Origin: a virus
DNA length: 50,988 nt
Direction: 5' to 3' (one strand)
Virus record (IMG/VR): IMGVR_UViG_3300028864_000007
Location: 1 to 50,988 of that record
This document shows positions 34,042 to 43,273 of the stretch, piece by piece (within the stretch, counting starts at the first letter, position 1; every line of letters starts with the position of its first letter). A program made the translations under genes and the position numbers. The notes beneath the pieces are model-generated. The model had not been told where the DNA came from. It made no database searches and saw only the letters and a program-made list of their open reading frames with translations.

Positions 34042-34163
34042 AGTGGAATAGCATAAGGATGCAGATTCGTGCAGGAGGTAAGCTTTTTTACAAATAGCGC
34101 TTCACTGGTGTAGTCACCATAACACACGAATTACAATGCAAGGTTCGAGTCCTTGCTCCACTG
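34042..34163 (+). tRNA. tRNA-like element with ~52-nt insertion in the anticodon loop
   Basis: A cloverleaf can be drawn. Acceptor AGTGGA(A) at 34042-34048 pairs with (C)TCCACT at 34156-34162, six pairs. T8-A9 follow, then a short D arm GCAT-AAGG-ATGC (34051-34062) that keeps a GG. An anticodon stem GATTC/GAATT (34064-34068 with 34128-34132), a variable region of six bases, a T arm CAAGG-TTCGAGT-CCTTG (34139-34155) with a perfect T loop, and a G discriminator complete it. The anticodon loop should be seven bases but is 59, with an internal hairpin (TGGTG-TAGT-CACCA, 34106-34119). The anticodon cannot be assigned. It may be a decayed tRNA, an intron-bearing tRNA or a tRNA mimic. Confidence 0.5.
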
Positions 34164-34185
34164 CAACTGACAAATTAAATACTGT

Positions 34186-36159
34186 ATGATTAAGCGAGTA
34201 TATTTAGATATAGAAACCTTTTCTTCAGTTGACTTAAAAACATCAGGACTTTATAAATATGTCGAGTCACCAGACTTTGAGGTACTAATACTATCTTATG
34301 CATTCGACAATAGTCCAGTAGTTTGTGTTGACTTAGCCTTAGGAGAAGAAATACCGGAAGAACTTGAAGAAGCATTCTTCGATGATACAATCGAGAAATG
34401 GGCGCACAATGCCACATTTGAACGTGTATCTCTTAGGAAAATAGGCTACGACATTTCTATTGACCAATGGCGCTGTTCAATGATTAAAGCTGCAAGTTGT
34501 GGCTTACCATTCGGACTAGACCAAGTTTCTAAAGCATTAGATTTGAAGAACAAGAAACTTGATACTGGTAAAAATCTAATACGTTTCTTTTCAATGCCTT
34601 GTAAGCCCACTATCTCAAATAGAAAGCGTACACGTAATTATCCGATGGATGATTTGGGTAAATGGCAAATGTATAAAGACTATAACATGGTCGACGTTGA
34701 AGCAGAAAGAGAAATAATCTTGATGCTTGACAAATTTGAAATATCAGAATTTGATAAAGAACTCTATATACTTGACCAAGAAATCAATGACAGAGGCATT
34801 CTAGTTGACATGCAAATGGCAAAGAATGCTACCATGATTGATGAATGGTTTATTGAAAAGACTTCAGACACTGTAAGACAAATAACGCACTTAAGCAACC
34901 CTAACAGTCCAGCTCAACTCAAGACGTGGTTAACTAAAGCCATGGGAAAAGACATATCAACATTGGCAAAAGCAGAGATACCAAAACTGATTGAGGAATG
35001 TGAGCATGAGAATGTTAGGGTTGTTTTGTTAGCTCGTCAGATGATGAGTAAGTCATCAGTAAAGAAATATGCTGCAATGCTGAACTGCGCTGGTAGAGAC
35101 CACAGAACGCGTGGTTTATTCCAATTCTATGGTGCAAATAGAACTGGACGATGGGCAGGACGGTTAGTCCAATTGCAAAACCTTTCTAAGAACCATTTCG
35201 AAGACCATGATGACTTACTGATGGCACGCAATGCTGTTAAAAACAATAATGGCCCATTGCTTGAAATGTTATTTGATGATGTATCAGATACTTTATCACA
35301 ACTAGTAAGAACTACTTTTATAGCAAAAGAAGGTCATACATTTATGGTTGCCGACTTTAATGCTATTGAAGCTCGTGTACTTTCTTGGTTAGCCGATGAA
35401 AAATGGAGAATGGAAGTATTTGCTACTCATGGTAAAATATATGAAGCATCTGCATCTATAATGTTTAATGTGCCAATAGAGTTAGTTACTAAAGATTCTG
35501 AGTATAGAATGAGAGGTAAGAATGCTGAGTTGGCACTTGGGTATCAAGGTGCTCTAGGTGCAATGCAACGTATGGGTGGTGAAAAGATGGGGTTATCTGA
35601 AGCTGAAATGTGGCATATAGTAAAACTGTGGCGTAAAAATAATCCAAAGATTGTTGAATTATGGGCTGACTTAGACGAATGTTCTGTTGAATGTGTAAAA
35701 TACAGGAAAACTGTAGTTAGTCCATTTAGGCAAATTAAGTTTACAATGCAGGATAACTGCATGATTATTACACTTCCTAGTGGGCATAACCTTTATTACT
35801 GGAATGCGAAAGTAATCACAAATGATAAAGGAACTCCATGTGTAAGCTACGAAGGTATTAATCAAGAAACAAAATTCTGGGGTAGAGTAGACACTTACGG
35901 TGGTAAGTTAACTGAAAATATAGTTCAAGCAATTTCACGTGACATTCTCGGACAATCAATGTTGAATTTAAGAGCAAAAGGTTTTAACACAGTAATGCAT
36001 GTACATGATGAAGCAATAACGGAAGTACCTACAGAAGGAATTGACACAAAAGTCAAACTTCAGGAAATGTGTGATATTATGGGAGAAGACTTATCTTGGG
36101 CACCAGGATTAGTTCTTAAAGCTTCCGGTTATGTAACTGACTTTTATCTTAAAGACTAA
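34186..36159 (+). CDS. polA: DNA polymerase, family A, with proofreading exonuclease
   Basis: Of 657 residues. The N-terminal 3'-5' exonuclease has YLDIETFSS (D8, E10), HNATFE (74-79) and YNMVDVEAE (about 166-174). The polymerase part has motif A MVADFNAIEARVLSWL (D390), motif B RMRGKNAELALGYQGALG (about 441-457) and motif C VMHVHDEAITE (HDE 607-609). No 5' nuclease domain is present, as usual in phages. It follows the SSB gene and the tRNA-like element and precedes the primase-helicase with one base between them. This is the replicative polymerase. Confidence 0.95.
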   Translation: MIKRVYLDIETFSSVDLKTSGLYKYVESPDFEVLILSYAFDNSPVVCVDLALGEEIPEELEEAFFDDTIEKWAHNATFERVSLRKIGYDISIDQWRCSMIKAASCGLPFGLDQVSKALDLKNKKLDTGKNLIRFFSMPCKPTISNRKRTRNYPMDDLGKWQMYKDYNMVDVEAEREIILMLDKFEISEFDKELYILDQEINDRGILVDMQMAKNATMIDEWFIEKTSDTVRQITHLSNPNSPAQLKTWLTKAMGKDISTLAKAEIPKLIEECEHENVRVVLLARQMMSKSSVKKYAAMLNCAGRDHRTRGLFQFYGANRTGRWAGRLVQLQNLSKNHFEDHDDLLMARNAVKNNNGPLLEMLFDDVSDTLSQLVRTTFIAKEGHTFMVADFNAIEARVLSWLADEKWRMEVFATHGKIYEASASIMFNVPIELVTKDSEYRMRGKNAELALGYQGALGAMQRMGGEKMGLSEAEMWHIVKLWRKNNPKIVELWADLDECSVECVKYRKTVVSPFRQIKFTMQDNCMIITLPSGHNLYYWNAKVITNDKGTPCVSYEGINQETKFWGRVDTYGGKLTENIVQAISRDILGQSMLNLRAKGFNTVMHVHDEAITEVPTEGIDTKVKLQEMCDIMGEDLSWAPGLVLKASGYVTDFYLKD

Positions 36160-36160
36160 T

Positions 36161-38515
36161 ATGGATTTTGATGGTGCCATACACATTGCTACTGGACTCA
36201 GTGCAAAGACAAAAACGTGGAAGAATGAACGTATATTCTGGAGTAGTTTAGCAACTAGACTATGCACAGAATATAAGACTTCTGAAACATATAAGCAATT
36301 CATAGATGCTTCAAAAGAAGACCAAACTAAAATCAAAGATGTTGGTGGGTATGTAGGTGGTTTTATACGTAATGGAAGACGTAACCCACAAAACATTGCA
36401 TCACGTCAATTAATAACTCTAGACATTGACTTTGGGGATATTGATTTATGGTCTAACTTCTGTGACAAATTCAATAATGCTGCTGTAATACATGGCACGC
36501 ACAAATATACAGAAGAAACTCCACGATATAGACTTGTAATGCCTATTAGTCGTGAAGTCTCTTCAGAAGAGTATATGGCTATATCTCGTTGGGTAGCTGG
36601 TCAAATAGGAATTGACCTATTCGACAACACAACATTTGAGGTCAATAGACTAATGTTCTGGCCATCAACTCCAATTGATATTGACTATTATTCTGACATG
36701 CAAGACGGTCCCTGGATTGATGCTGACGACGTTCTTGCTATGTATGAAGATTGGCATGATACTTCAAAATGGCCAACTGCAGAAGTTGCTGACAAGAATG
36801 TAAAGGAAAACATTGATAAGCAAGAAGACCCACGTGAGAAGAAAGGTGTAATTGGAATGTTCTGCCGTACTTATGGCATTAAAGATGCAATTGAAACATT
36901 CCTTAATGAAGTATACGTTTTCAATACAGAAGATAGGTACACGTACACGAAAGGTTCAACAGCTGGTGGCCTTATAATCTATGACGATACATTTGCATAT
37001 TCCCATCATGGCACAGACCCTTGTTGCAACAGAACTTCAAATGCTTTTGATTTAGTTCGTATTCACAAATATGGTTACTTAGACTCTGGAACTGAAAAGA
37101 AGGATACAGACAAAAAGAGTTTTAAGCGCATGGAAGAACTTGTGCTTAAAGATGATAATGTCAAGTTGTTGATTGCAAATGAGAAGTTAAATGCAAGTGA
37201 GTATGACACAAAATTCACAGCAGAAGATACTTGGATTACTGATTTAAAGCTCGATACACGTGGCACATACTTAAGCACAGCCCCAAATATCAACTTAATT
37301 GTTCAGAACGATACAAATCTAAAAGATTCACTCAAATATAATAGATTTGATAACAAGAGGTATATAACAAAATCTATGCCTTGGCGTATAATTAGTACTC
37401 CTGAACCACTTCGTGATGTTGATTATTCAGGTATACGTAACTATGTAGAGTCTGTGTATGAAATATCTGCAAGTTCAAAGATTGATGACTCATTAGCACT
37501 TGAGTTTGAACGCAATGCATTTCACCCAATTGTAGACTTCTTAGACTCTTTAACTTGGGACAAAGTCTCTAGAATAGATAACTTACTTGTAGACTACTTT
37601 GGTGCACCTAAAAATGTGTATACAGCAGAAGCAATTAGGAAGCCTCTATGTGCAGCTGTTGCACGTGTATATGCTCCTGGCACTAAATTTGACTTAGTGT
37701 TAACTTTGGTTGGTGGTCAAGGTACAGGTAAATCTACATTCGTTAAGAAGTTAGGCAAACAGTGGTTTTCAGATACATTCTTGACAGTACAAGGTAAAGA
37801 AGCTTTTGAACAAATACAAGGCGCTTGGTTGATTGAAATGGCTGAACTTTCTGGATTACGCAAAGCTGAAACAGAAACTATCAAACAGTTCATAACTAAA
37901 TGTGAAGATATGTATCGTCCTGCTTATGGACGTACAGTTGAAACATATAAACGTCAATGTGTTTTCTTTGGTACTACAAATAGTGCAGACTTCCTTAATG
38001 ACCCGTCAGGTAACAGACGTTTTATTCCTATTGACGTATGCTTGAATAAAGCTACTAAAGATATATGGGAAGACCTATCAACTGCAGAAATTGACCAAAT
38101 ATGGGCTGAAGCTGTACACTATTACAAATTAGGCGAATTACTGTACATGAGCAAAGAAGCTGAAGAGTTTGCACGTACTGAACAGCATAAGCACAGTGCA
38201 ATGGATGAACGCAAAGGCATTGTAGAAGACTATCTAAATAAATTACTTCCAAGTGATTGGAGTGATAAAGATTTGGATGACCGTAGACGCGCACTTACTG
38301 ACCCGCTAACCGAGCAAAAGATAAAAAGGATGCATGTTTGTATAGCTGAAATCTGGTGTGAATGTCTAGGAAAGCCAAAAGAAGAAATGAGTCGCTATAA
38401 CACACGAGAAATAAATGACATAATGAAAACAATGCATACTTGGGAGTATAATAACTCAACTAAGAATTTTGGGTTTTATGGCAAACAGAAATTTTATTCA
38501 AGACGAATTGATTAA
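36161..38515 (+). CDS. VapE-type primase-helicase
   Basis: Of 784 residues. The N-terminal part contains acidic and basic segments ITLDIDFGDIDLW (about 86-98) and TPRYRLVMPI (about 121-130), like primase domains of the archaeo-eukaryotic type. A middle region (about 270-320) with FAYSHHGTDPCCN matches the linker seen in VapE-linked primases. The C-terminal VapE helicase has Walker A VGGQGTGKSTFVKKL at 517-531, a Walker B-like WLIEMAELSG (about 563-572) and FFGTTNSADFLNDPSGNRRF (sensor-like, about 604-623). It begins one base after the polymerase stop. It is the sole helicase-primase seen, so it should open and prime the fork. Confidence 0.92.
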   Translation: MDFDGAIHIATGLSAKTKTWKNERIFWSSLATRLCTEYKTSETYKQFIDASKEDQTKIKDVGGYVGGFIRNGRRNPQNIASRQLITLDIDFGDIDLWSNFCDKFNNAAVIHGTHKYTEETPRYRLVMPISREVSSEEYMAISRWVAGQIGIDLFDNTTFEVNRLMFWPSTPIDIDYYSDMQDGPWIDADDVLAMYEDWHDTSKWPTAEVADKNVKENIDKQEDPREKKGVIGMFCRTYGIKDAIETFLNEVYVFNTEDRYTYTKGSTAGGLIIYDDTFAYSHHGTDPCCNRTSNAFDLVRIHKYGYLDSGTEKKDTDKKSFKRMEELVLKDDNVKLLIANEKLNASEYDTKFTAEDTWITDLKLDTRGTYLSTAPNINLIVQNDTNLKDSLKYNRFDNKRYITKSMPWRIISTPEPLRDVDYSGIRNYVESVYEISASSKIDDSLALEFERNAFHPIVDFLDSLTWDKVSRIDNLLVDYFGAPKNVYTAEAIRKPLCAAVARVYAPGTKFDLVLTLVGGQGTGKSTFVKKLGKQWFSDTFLTVQGKEAFEQIQGAWLIEMAELSGLRKAETETIKQFITKCEDMYRPAYGRTVETYKRQCVFFGTTNSADFLNDPSGNRRFIPIDVCLNKATKDIWEDLSTAEIDQIWAEAVHYYKLGELLYMSKEAEEFARTEQHKHSAMDERKGIVEDYLNKLLPSDWSDKDLDDRRRALTDPLTEQKIKRMHVCIAEIWCECLGKPKEEMSRYNTREINDIMKTMHTWEYNNSTKNFGFYGKQKFYSRRID

Positions 38516-38525
38516 ACTTAGTAGT

Positions 38526-38640
38526 TAAAGCCTTTCCGGAATAGTAGAAAGTAGCCAAATTTAAGTTTAAACCATAAACCTTTACAATTATATTACTTTT
38601 AATTAAAATGTCCTAAAATAGCCTATTTGAACCTACACTT
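38526..38640 (+). promoter_or_regulatory. Intergenic repeat element, copy 3 (candidate phage promoter)
   Basis: Block A at 38526-38565 (AAAGCCTTTCC, AATAGTAGAAAGTAGCC, AAATTTAAG), central TATTACTTTTAATTAAAATGTCC, block B AAAATAGCCTATTTGAACCTACACTT. The spacing equals that of the other copies. It begins seven... bases after the primase-helicase stop region and precedes thyX, dividing the replication genes into two transcripts. Confidence 0.8.
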
Positions 38641-38660
38641 ATTTTAAACAGCAACAAAAC

Positions 38661-39272
38661 ATGGAATTGATTAAACCTAATTACGAAATCCTATCACCAA
38701 TTGATGGTGCTGCCATTCTGAAGTCTCTGGAAATGGCTGGAAGAGTTTGTTACAAAAGTGAAGAAAAGATTACTCCAGAAAGTGCGAGTAAGTTTGTTCA
38801 CATGCTAATCAACAAAGGGCATGAAAGTGTTCTTGAACATGAGAAAATCTCTGTGAGGTTTATTTGTGACCGTGGTGTGTCACATGAAATTGTACGTCAC
38901 AGAATAGCAAGTTTCTCACAAGAAAGTACTCGTTACTGTAACTACAAAGGTGGAGTTGCTTTCATACTTCCTTTTTGGCTTCTTAATGCTGGTCAAGCAG
39001 AACTTGAAGTTTGGAATCAGGCAATGAGGATTGCTGAAGAGAGCTATCAGATGCTCATCAAACTCGGTTGGACTCCTCAACAAGCACGGTCAGTACTTCC
39101 AAATAGTACAAAGACTGAAATTATCGTTACTGCAAATTTACGTGAATGGAGAACTATCTTCAAGCAACGTACATCAAAAGCTGCTCATCCTCAAATGAGA
39201 GAAATTATGTGTCCTCTATTAGATGAGTTAGCATTTGCTATCCCAGTAGTATTTGAAGATATAGAGTATTAG
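38661..39272 (+). CDS. thyX: Flavin-dependent thymidylate synthase
   Basis: Of 203 residues. The ThyX signature RHR-x7-S is present as RHRIASFSQESTRY at residues 79-92. The preceding LEHEKISVRFICDRGVSHE (59-77) and the NATK/R-type segment SVLPNSTKTEI with LREWRTIFKQR (about 144-170) complete the active site. The enzyme makes dTMP from dUMP with methylene-tetrahydrofolate and FAD/NADPH. Its presence means the two thymidylate-synthase-fold proteins at 43912 and 45911 are not needed for dTMP, which supports another role for them. It starts after repeat copy 3. Confidence 0.95.
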   Translation: MELIKPNYEILSPIDGAAILKSLEMAGRVCYKSEEKITPESASKFVHMLINKGHESVLEHEKISVRFICDRGVSHEIVRHRIASFSQESTRYCNYKGGVAFILPFWLLNAGQAELEVWNQAMRIAEESYQMLIKLGWTPQQARSVLPNSTKTEIIVTANLREWRTIFKQRTSKAAHPQMREIMCPLLDELAFAIPVVFEDIEY

Positions 39273-39273
39273 C

Positions 39274-39654
39274 ATGAGCACACAGGGACACTATCTTAAT
39301 AACTTGTGGAGATGGAAGTGTGGAATGCCAGAATTGCAAGAGCCAATTAAGGTAACACTTGATTTTGACGAGTTAGCCAAATCTCAGATGTCAGAACAGT
39401 TTGTAGAGTACATGGCCAATAGAATGGTACTCGGTACATTCAGGTATGGCAAATGGCAGGATAACAAGAAGAATGGAGTCAAGATTGACAGAATTTCTTC
39501 TATTCGTAAAAGACTCGATTTATTTGAGAAAACTGGTAATTCAGAATATCTAGTTGATATAGCCAATTTGGCAATGATTGAATTTGAAATTAGTGACCAT
39601 CCTAACTTATACTTTGCAGCTATTGATGATGGTTGTCATGCAGAATTTAAATGA
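39274..39654 (+). CDS. Hypothetical phage protein, MazG-like helical, 126 residues
   Basis: It starts one base after the ThyX stop. The central part has MVLGTFRYGKWQDNKKNG, then RKRLDLFEKTGNSEYLVDIANLAMIEFE, with an acidic helix D-x3-A-x3-E spacing reminiscent of all-alpha NTP pyrophosphatases. Proteins like this occur in many phages near ThyX. A nucleotide-pool role is plausible; I do not regard it as proved. Confidence 0.7.
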   Translation: MSTQGHYLNNLWRWKCGMPELQEPIKVTLDFDELAKSQMSEQFVEYMANRMVLGTFRYGKWQDNKKNGVKIDRISSIRKRLDLFEKTGNSEYLVDIANLAMIEFEISDHPNLYFAAIDDGCHAEFK

Positions 39655-39935
39655 AGAAAGAAAGTGAGAAAGTAGTTGAGAGAACTCTTCGTGAAGATGT
39701 TGAGAAAATGAAAGGACTTTGCATAAAGTTACTTACTCAATTCTTTATGGGATTGCCTGACAGGCTTATACTACTTCCTGGTAAAATAATATTCTTCGTT
39801 GAAACAAAGTCAACTGGAGATGAGCCAAAAGACATACAAAAGTGGGTGCACAAGAAGATAATAGATTTAGGCTTTGATGTGTATGTACTTGATACTGTAG
39901 AAAAGGTAAAAACAACACTCAAGAAGTATGAATGA
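39651..39935 (+). CDS. VRR-NUC nuclease
   Basis: Of 94 residues. The VRR-NUC fold is shown by GLPDRLILLPGKIIFFVETKSTG: GxPDR at residues 34-38 and ExK at 51-53, and a basic helix and C-terminal YVLDTVE-like strand follow. These small nucleases cut or resolve branched DNA. Genes of this family are regularly found just before the SNF2-like helicase in phage replication modules, as here. It overlaps both neighbours by a few bases. Confidence 0.9.
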   Translation: MKKESEKVVERTLREDVEKMKGLCIKLLTQFFMGLPDRLILLPGKIIFFVETKSTGDEPKDIQKWVHKKIIDLGFDVYVLDTVEKVKTTLKKYE

Positions 39936-41385
39936 AAAGGACTTACATAATTATCAGTTACAATGTGTTGACCACGGTATGCAAAATAAGTATTCAGGCT
40001 TATTCCTTGATATGGGCCTTGGTAAGACTGTTATTACTCTTACTATTATCAATAAGCTCTTATATGAAGAACTCGAGATTAAGAATGTACTTATCGTCGC
40101 GCCTAAAAGGGTGGCTGAAACAGTATGGGAAGAAGAAGCTAAAAAGTGGGACCATTTAAAGCATCTCAAGTTCTCTAAGATTATTGGCTCACAGAAAGAA
40201 CGCATGGAAGCAATCAATGCTAAAGCTGAAGTATATATCATATCTCGTGATAATATTGCTTGGCTGTGTGGCTTATTTGGTGGTCTTAAACTACCTTATG
40301 ACATGCTTGTGTTAGATGAACTTAGTAGTTTCAAAAGTCATAGAGCGCAACGGTTCAAAGTATTAAAGAATGTACGTACATCACTTACACGTGTAATAGG
40401 TCTAACAGGTACGCCAGCCTCCAATGGATTTATAGATTTGTGGGCGCAACTCTATTTAATTGACAGAGGTGAACGTCTTGAAAAGACAATATCAAGATAC
40501 AGAGAACTATATTTCAGAGCTGGCCAAACCGTAGGTAATGTTGTATATTCATATAAACTTCTCACTGACAGTGAAGCTAAAATTACTGAAAAGATTAAAG
40601 ACATTTGTATCAGTATGAAGTCTTTTGATTACTTACAAATGCCAATGAGGACAGACAACTTTATTCCTGTGGTCCTTACGTCAGACGTACAGAAGTCTTA
40701 TAACAAGTTTGAACAAGAAAATATCATAAGTTTATTTGGTGGGCCAGACGAAGGCATACAAGTTATTACTATGTATGACGAGAATGGTGAGCCATACATA
40801 CTTGAAACTGAAGAGCCAAAACAGATTACAGCCTTAACTGCTGCTGCACTATCAAACAAGTTATTACAGTATGCAAATGGAGCTATCTACGATGAAAATC
40901 ATGACTACCATGTTGTACACGACCAGAAGTTAGATGTTCTTGAAGAAATAATTGAAGATGCAAACGGGCAAAGTGTCCTTGTAGCTTGGAATTATAAGCA
41001 TGACCGTGACCGTATTATGAAGCGGTTAGAAAAGTATAAACCTCGTGAATTGAAAACAAGTAAAGACATCAATGACTGGAATGATGGTAAGATTCAAGTC
41101 CTATTAGCCCATCCAGCTTCTGCAGGTCATGGCCTTAATTTGCAACGTGGCGGAAGTCTAATTGTATGGTTCTCTGTTAACTGGAGTCTTGAGTTATATC
41201 AGCAGTTTAATAGCCGTGTATACAGACAAGGTCAAGATAAGCATGTTATAATTCACCATTTAATTGCTGAACACACTCATGACGAAGATGTAATGAAGGC
41301 TATCCAAGCTAAAGACAGAAAGCAAGAAACTCTCCTAAGTGCTATTAAAGCTAAGGTCAGTAAATATGTCAATGGATTTTCTTAA
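39928..41385 (+). CDS. SNF2-like DEAD-box-type helicase
   Basis: Of 485 residues. Motif I is FLDMGLGKTVIT at residues 27-38; motif II VLDELSSFKS (about 127-136), motif III GLTGTPASNGF (about 155-165), motif V/VI QVLLAHPASAGHGLNLQ (about 389-405) and YQQFNSRVYRQGQDK (about 422-436). All are typical of small phage SNF2-family helicases or translocases, usually linked to VRR-NUC and VapE genes. It is the last gene of the replication transcript and is followed by a weak hairpin (41411-41428). Confidence 0.93.
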   Translation: MNEKDLHNYQLQCVDHGMQNKYSGLFLDMGLGKTVITLTIINKLLYEELEIKNVLIVAPKRVAETVWEEEAKKWDHLKHLKFSKIIGSQKERMEAINAKAEVYIISRDNIAWLCGLFGGLKLPYDMLVLDELSSFKSHRAQRFKVLKNVRTSLTRVIGLTGTPASNGFIDLWAQLYLIDRGERLEKTISRYRELYFRAGQTVGNVVYSYKLLTDSEAKITEKIKDICISMKSFDYLQMPMRTDNFIPVVLTSDVQKSYNKFEQENIISLFGGPDEGIQVITMYDENGEPYILETEEPKQITALTAAALSNKLLQYANGAIYDENHDYHVVHDQKLDVLEEIIEDANGQSVLVAWNYKHDRDRIMKRLEKYKPRELKTSKDINDWNDGKIQVLLAHPASAGHGLNLQRGGSLIVWFSVNWSLELYQQFNSRVYRQGQDKHVIIHHLIAEHTHDEDVMKAIQAKDRKQETLLSAIKAKVSKYVNGFS

Positions 41386-41443
41386 TAAGAGTTAAAATTC
41401 CATAATAAATATGAAATAATTTTTTCATGTCATTTATATATAT

Positions 41444-41451
41444 TATATTAG
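41444..41451 (+). promoter_or_regulatory. Possible promoter of the modification cluster
   Basis: TATATTAG differs in one base from the consensus TAnnTTTG and lies 19 bases before the ATG at 41470. An AT-rich hairpin (41411-41428) lies between it and the helicase stop, so the carbamoyltransferase cluster may be its own transcript. Confidence 0.35.
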
Positions 41452-41469
41452 CAGTATAAAATTACAACA

Positions 41470-43272
41470 ATGCAAATCAAAAACTCACTTCTTATTACTC
41501 TCGGCCATAATTCAAGTGCCATCTTAGTGTATTATAACGGAACCAGGATAATTGGTTATGAGCAAGAACGTATTGACGGTATCAAGTCGTCAAGTGCTTT
41601 TCCAAGTGGAGCAATATTCAAAATTGCAGAAGTACTCGGCATGCAATATATGCAAGGTTGTAAAGTGTATATCTCTCATTGGTTTGACTGCGATAAGTCA
41701 GGTCATAAATTCAAGCCAAGTAAATACATGACTGAAATTGACATGGCTAATCTTTTGGCATTCACTACACTAGAAAATATATCATTTTGCGATTCACTTG
41801 ATACACACCATGATGCTCATGCTTGTTCTGCATTGGCTTTCTTTAAGTACCATGCACATACTAATGATGTTTTCAAAGTTGGTGAGCATATGAAAGGTGA
41901 AGATATTCATGTCATTGTTGCAGACGGATTTGGTACAAATGGTGAAGTACTTTCAATCTACAAAACAAAACTCGATTCTACTTCTTTGGATTTAGTTACT
42001 TCTGTACGTAATTACCCAGCTTCTTTTGGTCTTATGTACCAATATGCAACGTCATTCACAGGAATGAAGGAAAACCAAGACGAGTACAAATATCTTGGTT
42101 ATGAAGCTCATATTGGTGAATATTGTGATTTAGAAGAGATTGACAGACTTGACTATTACATCGAGTCAACTGTTGAACATCTCAAGAATGCAAGGCTCAA
42201 CAAAAATGGATACATTTCAAATGGGCATGATTTAATAAACTTTGACAACCTTAATATTGTGAAGAATTGGTGGCACTCATGGTTTGAAGAAGTTTTAATG
42301 AACTCATGCAATGAAACTGAAATTCTGTTTGATTCATTTAAAGCACGTGTCATGATTGCTTATCTGATTCAACAATCTCTTGAAATATCGATGACACGCA
42401 TTCTTGATGAGTATGACATAAAGAATTGCATAGTTGTAGGTGGTGTGTTCTACAATGTAAAACTAAACAACAAGATTCTTACACATATTCCTGGTATATT
42501 CTGTGCTGCTCCATTAGCTGGAGACCAAGGTGCAGCAATTGGTATGTTCTACATTGACACTATAAACAAATATCCAATGTATGACTTCCCATTCAAGTCG
42601 TTGTGCATTGGCGAACGCAAGTTGCATGGAATTGAGAAATTCAAGATTCCAAACATGAAGCATGTAATCGTTGATAGTGATGCAAAACGCTTCGATGTTA
42701 TTAAGCAAATTGCTACTGATATTGTAAACAATAAAATTGTGAATCTAGTAAGTGGTCCTATGGAATTTGGTCCACGTGCTTTGTGCAACACTTCTACACT
42801 CATGCTTCCTACTCAAGAATTAGTTGGCATCAACAATTACTTGAACAATCGCAACGAAGTAATGCCATGTGCACCTGTAATGCTCAAAAGAAATGCAGAA
42901 CATTTGTTTGACAAGAATGAACTTGACAGGGTTATTGGTTCAGACAACTTCATGATTTGTACACATGATTATAGTGTATGGCACACTAATTCTATGGCAG
43001 GTGTAATGCACAAGAAACCACTTGAAGATGTATATACTGGCCGTCCACAAATTGTATCTGATGATTCATTTATTGGTCAAATTCTACAGAAAGTTGAATA
43101 CATGTGTGGTGAACGTGCGCTTGTAAACACAAGCTTCAACACTCATGGACGTCCAATAGCATTTGAAACAATGGATATAATCCATAACTTCAATTACCAA
43201 ACAAGTAGGATAAATAGTCAACTGGCAAAAGACTTAGACTTCTTCAAGTTGTACATAATTGACATTGAATAG
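41470..43272 (+). CDS. Carbamoyltransferase, NodU/TobZ type (candidate DNA-base modification enzyme)
   Basis: Of 600 residues. The N-terminal ASKHA-like domain has TLGHNSSAILV (10-20), YEQERIDGIKSSSAFPSG (30-47) and THHDAHACSA (112-121), whose His/Asp bind the metal and carbamoyl-phosphate site. IVVGGVFYNVKLNN (about 316-329), SGPMEFGPRAL (428-438) and NTSFNTHGRP (about 553-562) complete the family set. The family transfers carbamoyl from carbamoyl-phosphate to a hydroxyl group. In a phage next to cytosine-type hydroxymethylases, the acceptor is probably 5-hydroxymethylcytosine, giving 5-carbamoyloxymethylcytosine, a modification reported from metagenomic phages. It heads the cluster 41470-46588. 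Confidence 0.92.
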   Translation: MQIKNSLLITLGHNSSAILVYYNGTRIIGYEQERIDGIKSSSAFPSGAIFKIAEVLGMQYMQGCKVYISHWFDCDKSGHKFKPSKYMTEIDMANLLAFTTLENISFCDSLDTHHDAHACSALAFFKYHAHTNDVFKVGEHMKGEDIHVIVADGFGTNGEVLSIYKTKLDSTSLDLVTSVRNYPASFGLMYQYATSFTGMKENQDEYKYLGYEAHIGEYCDLEEIDRLDYYIESTVEHLKNARLNKNGYISNGHDLINFDNLNIVKNWWHSWFEEVLMNSCNETEILFDSFKARVMIAYLIQQSLEISMTRILDEYDIKNCIVVGGVFYNVKLNNKILTHIPGIFCAAPLAGDQGAAIGMFYIDTINKYPMYDFPFKSLCIGERKLHGIEKFKIPNMKHVIVDSDAKRFDVIKQIATDIVNNKIVNLVSGPMEFGPRALCNTSTLMLPTQELVGINNYLNNRNEVMPCAPVMLKRNAEHLFDKNELDRVIGSDNFMICTHDYSVWHTNSMAGVMHKKPLEDVYTGRPQIVSDDSFIGQILQKVEYMCGERALVNTSFNTHGRPIAFETMDIIHNFNYQTSRINSQLAKDLDFFKLYIIDIE

Positions 43273-43273
43273 T

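Noticed and set aside
34042-34163. Reading the tRNA-like element as a class II tRNA with a long variable arm
   Set aside because: The hairpin at 34106-34119 is 19 bases before the T stem and lies inside the anticodon-stem pairing, not between the anticodon and T arms.
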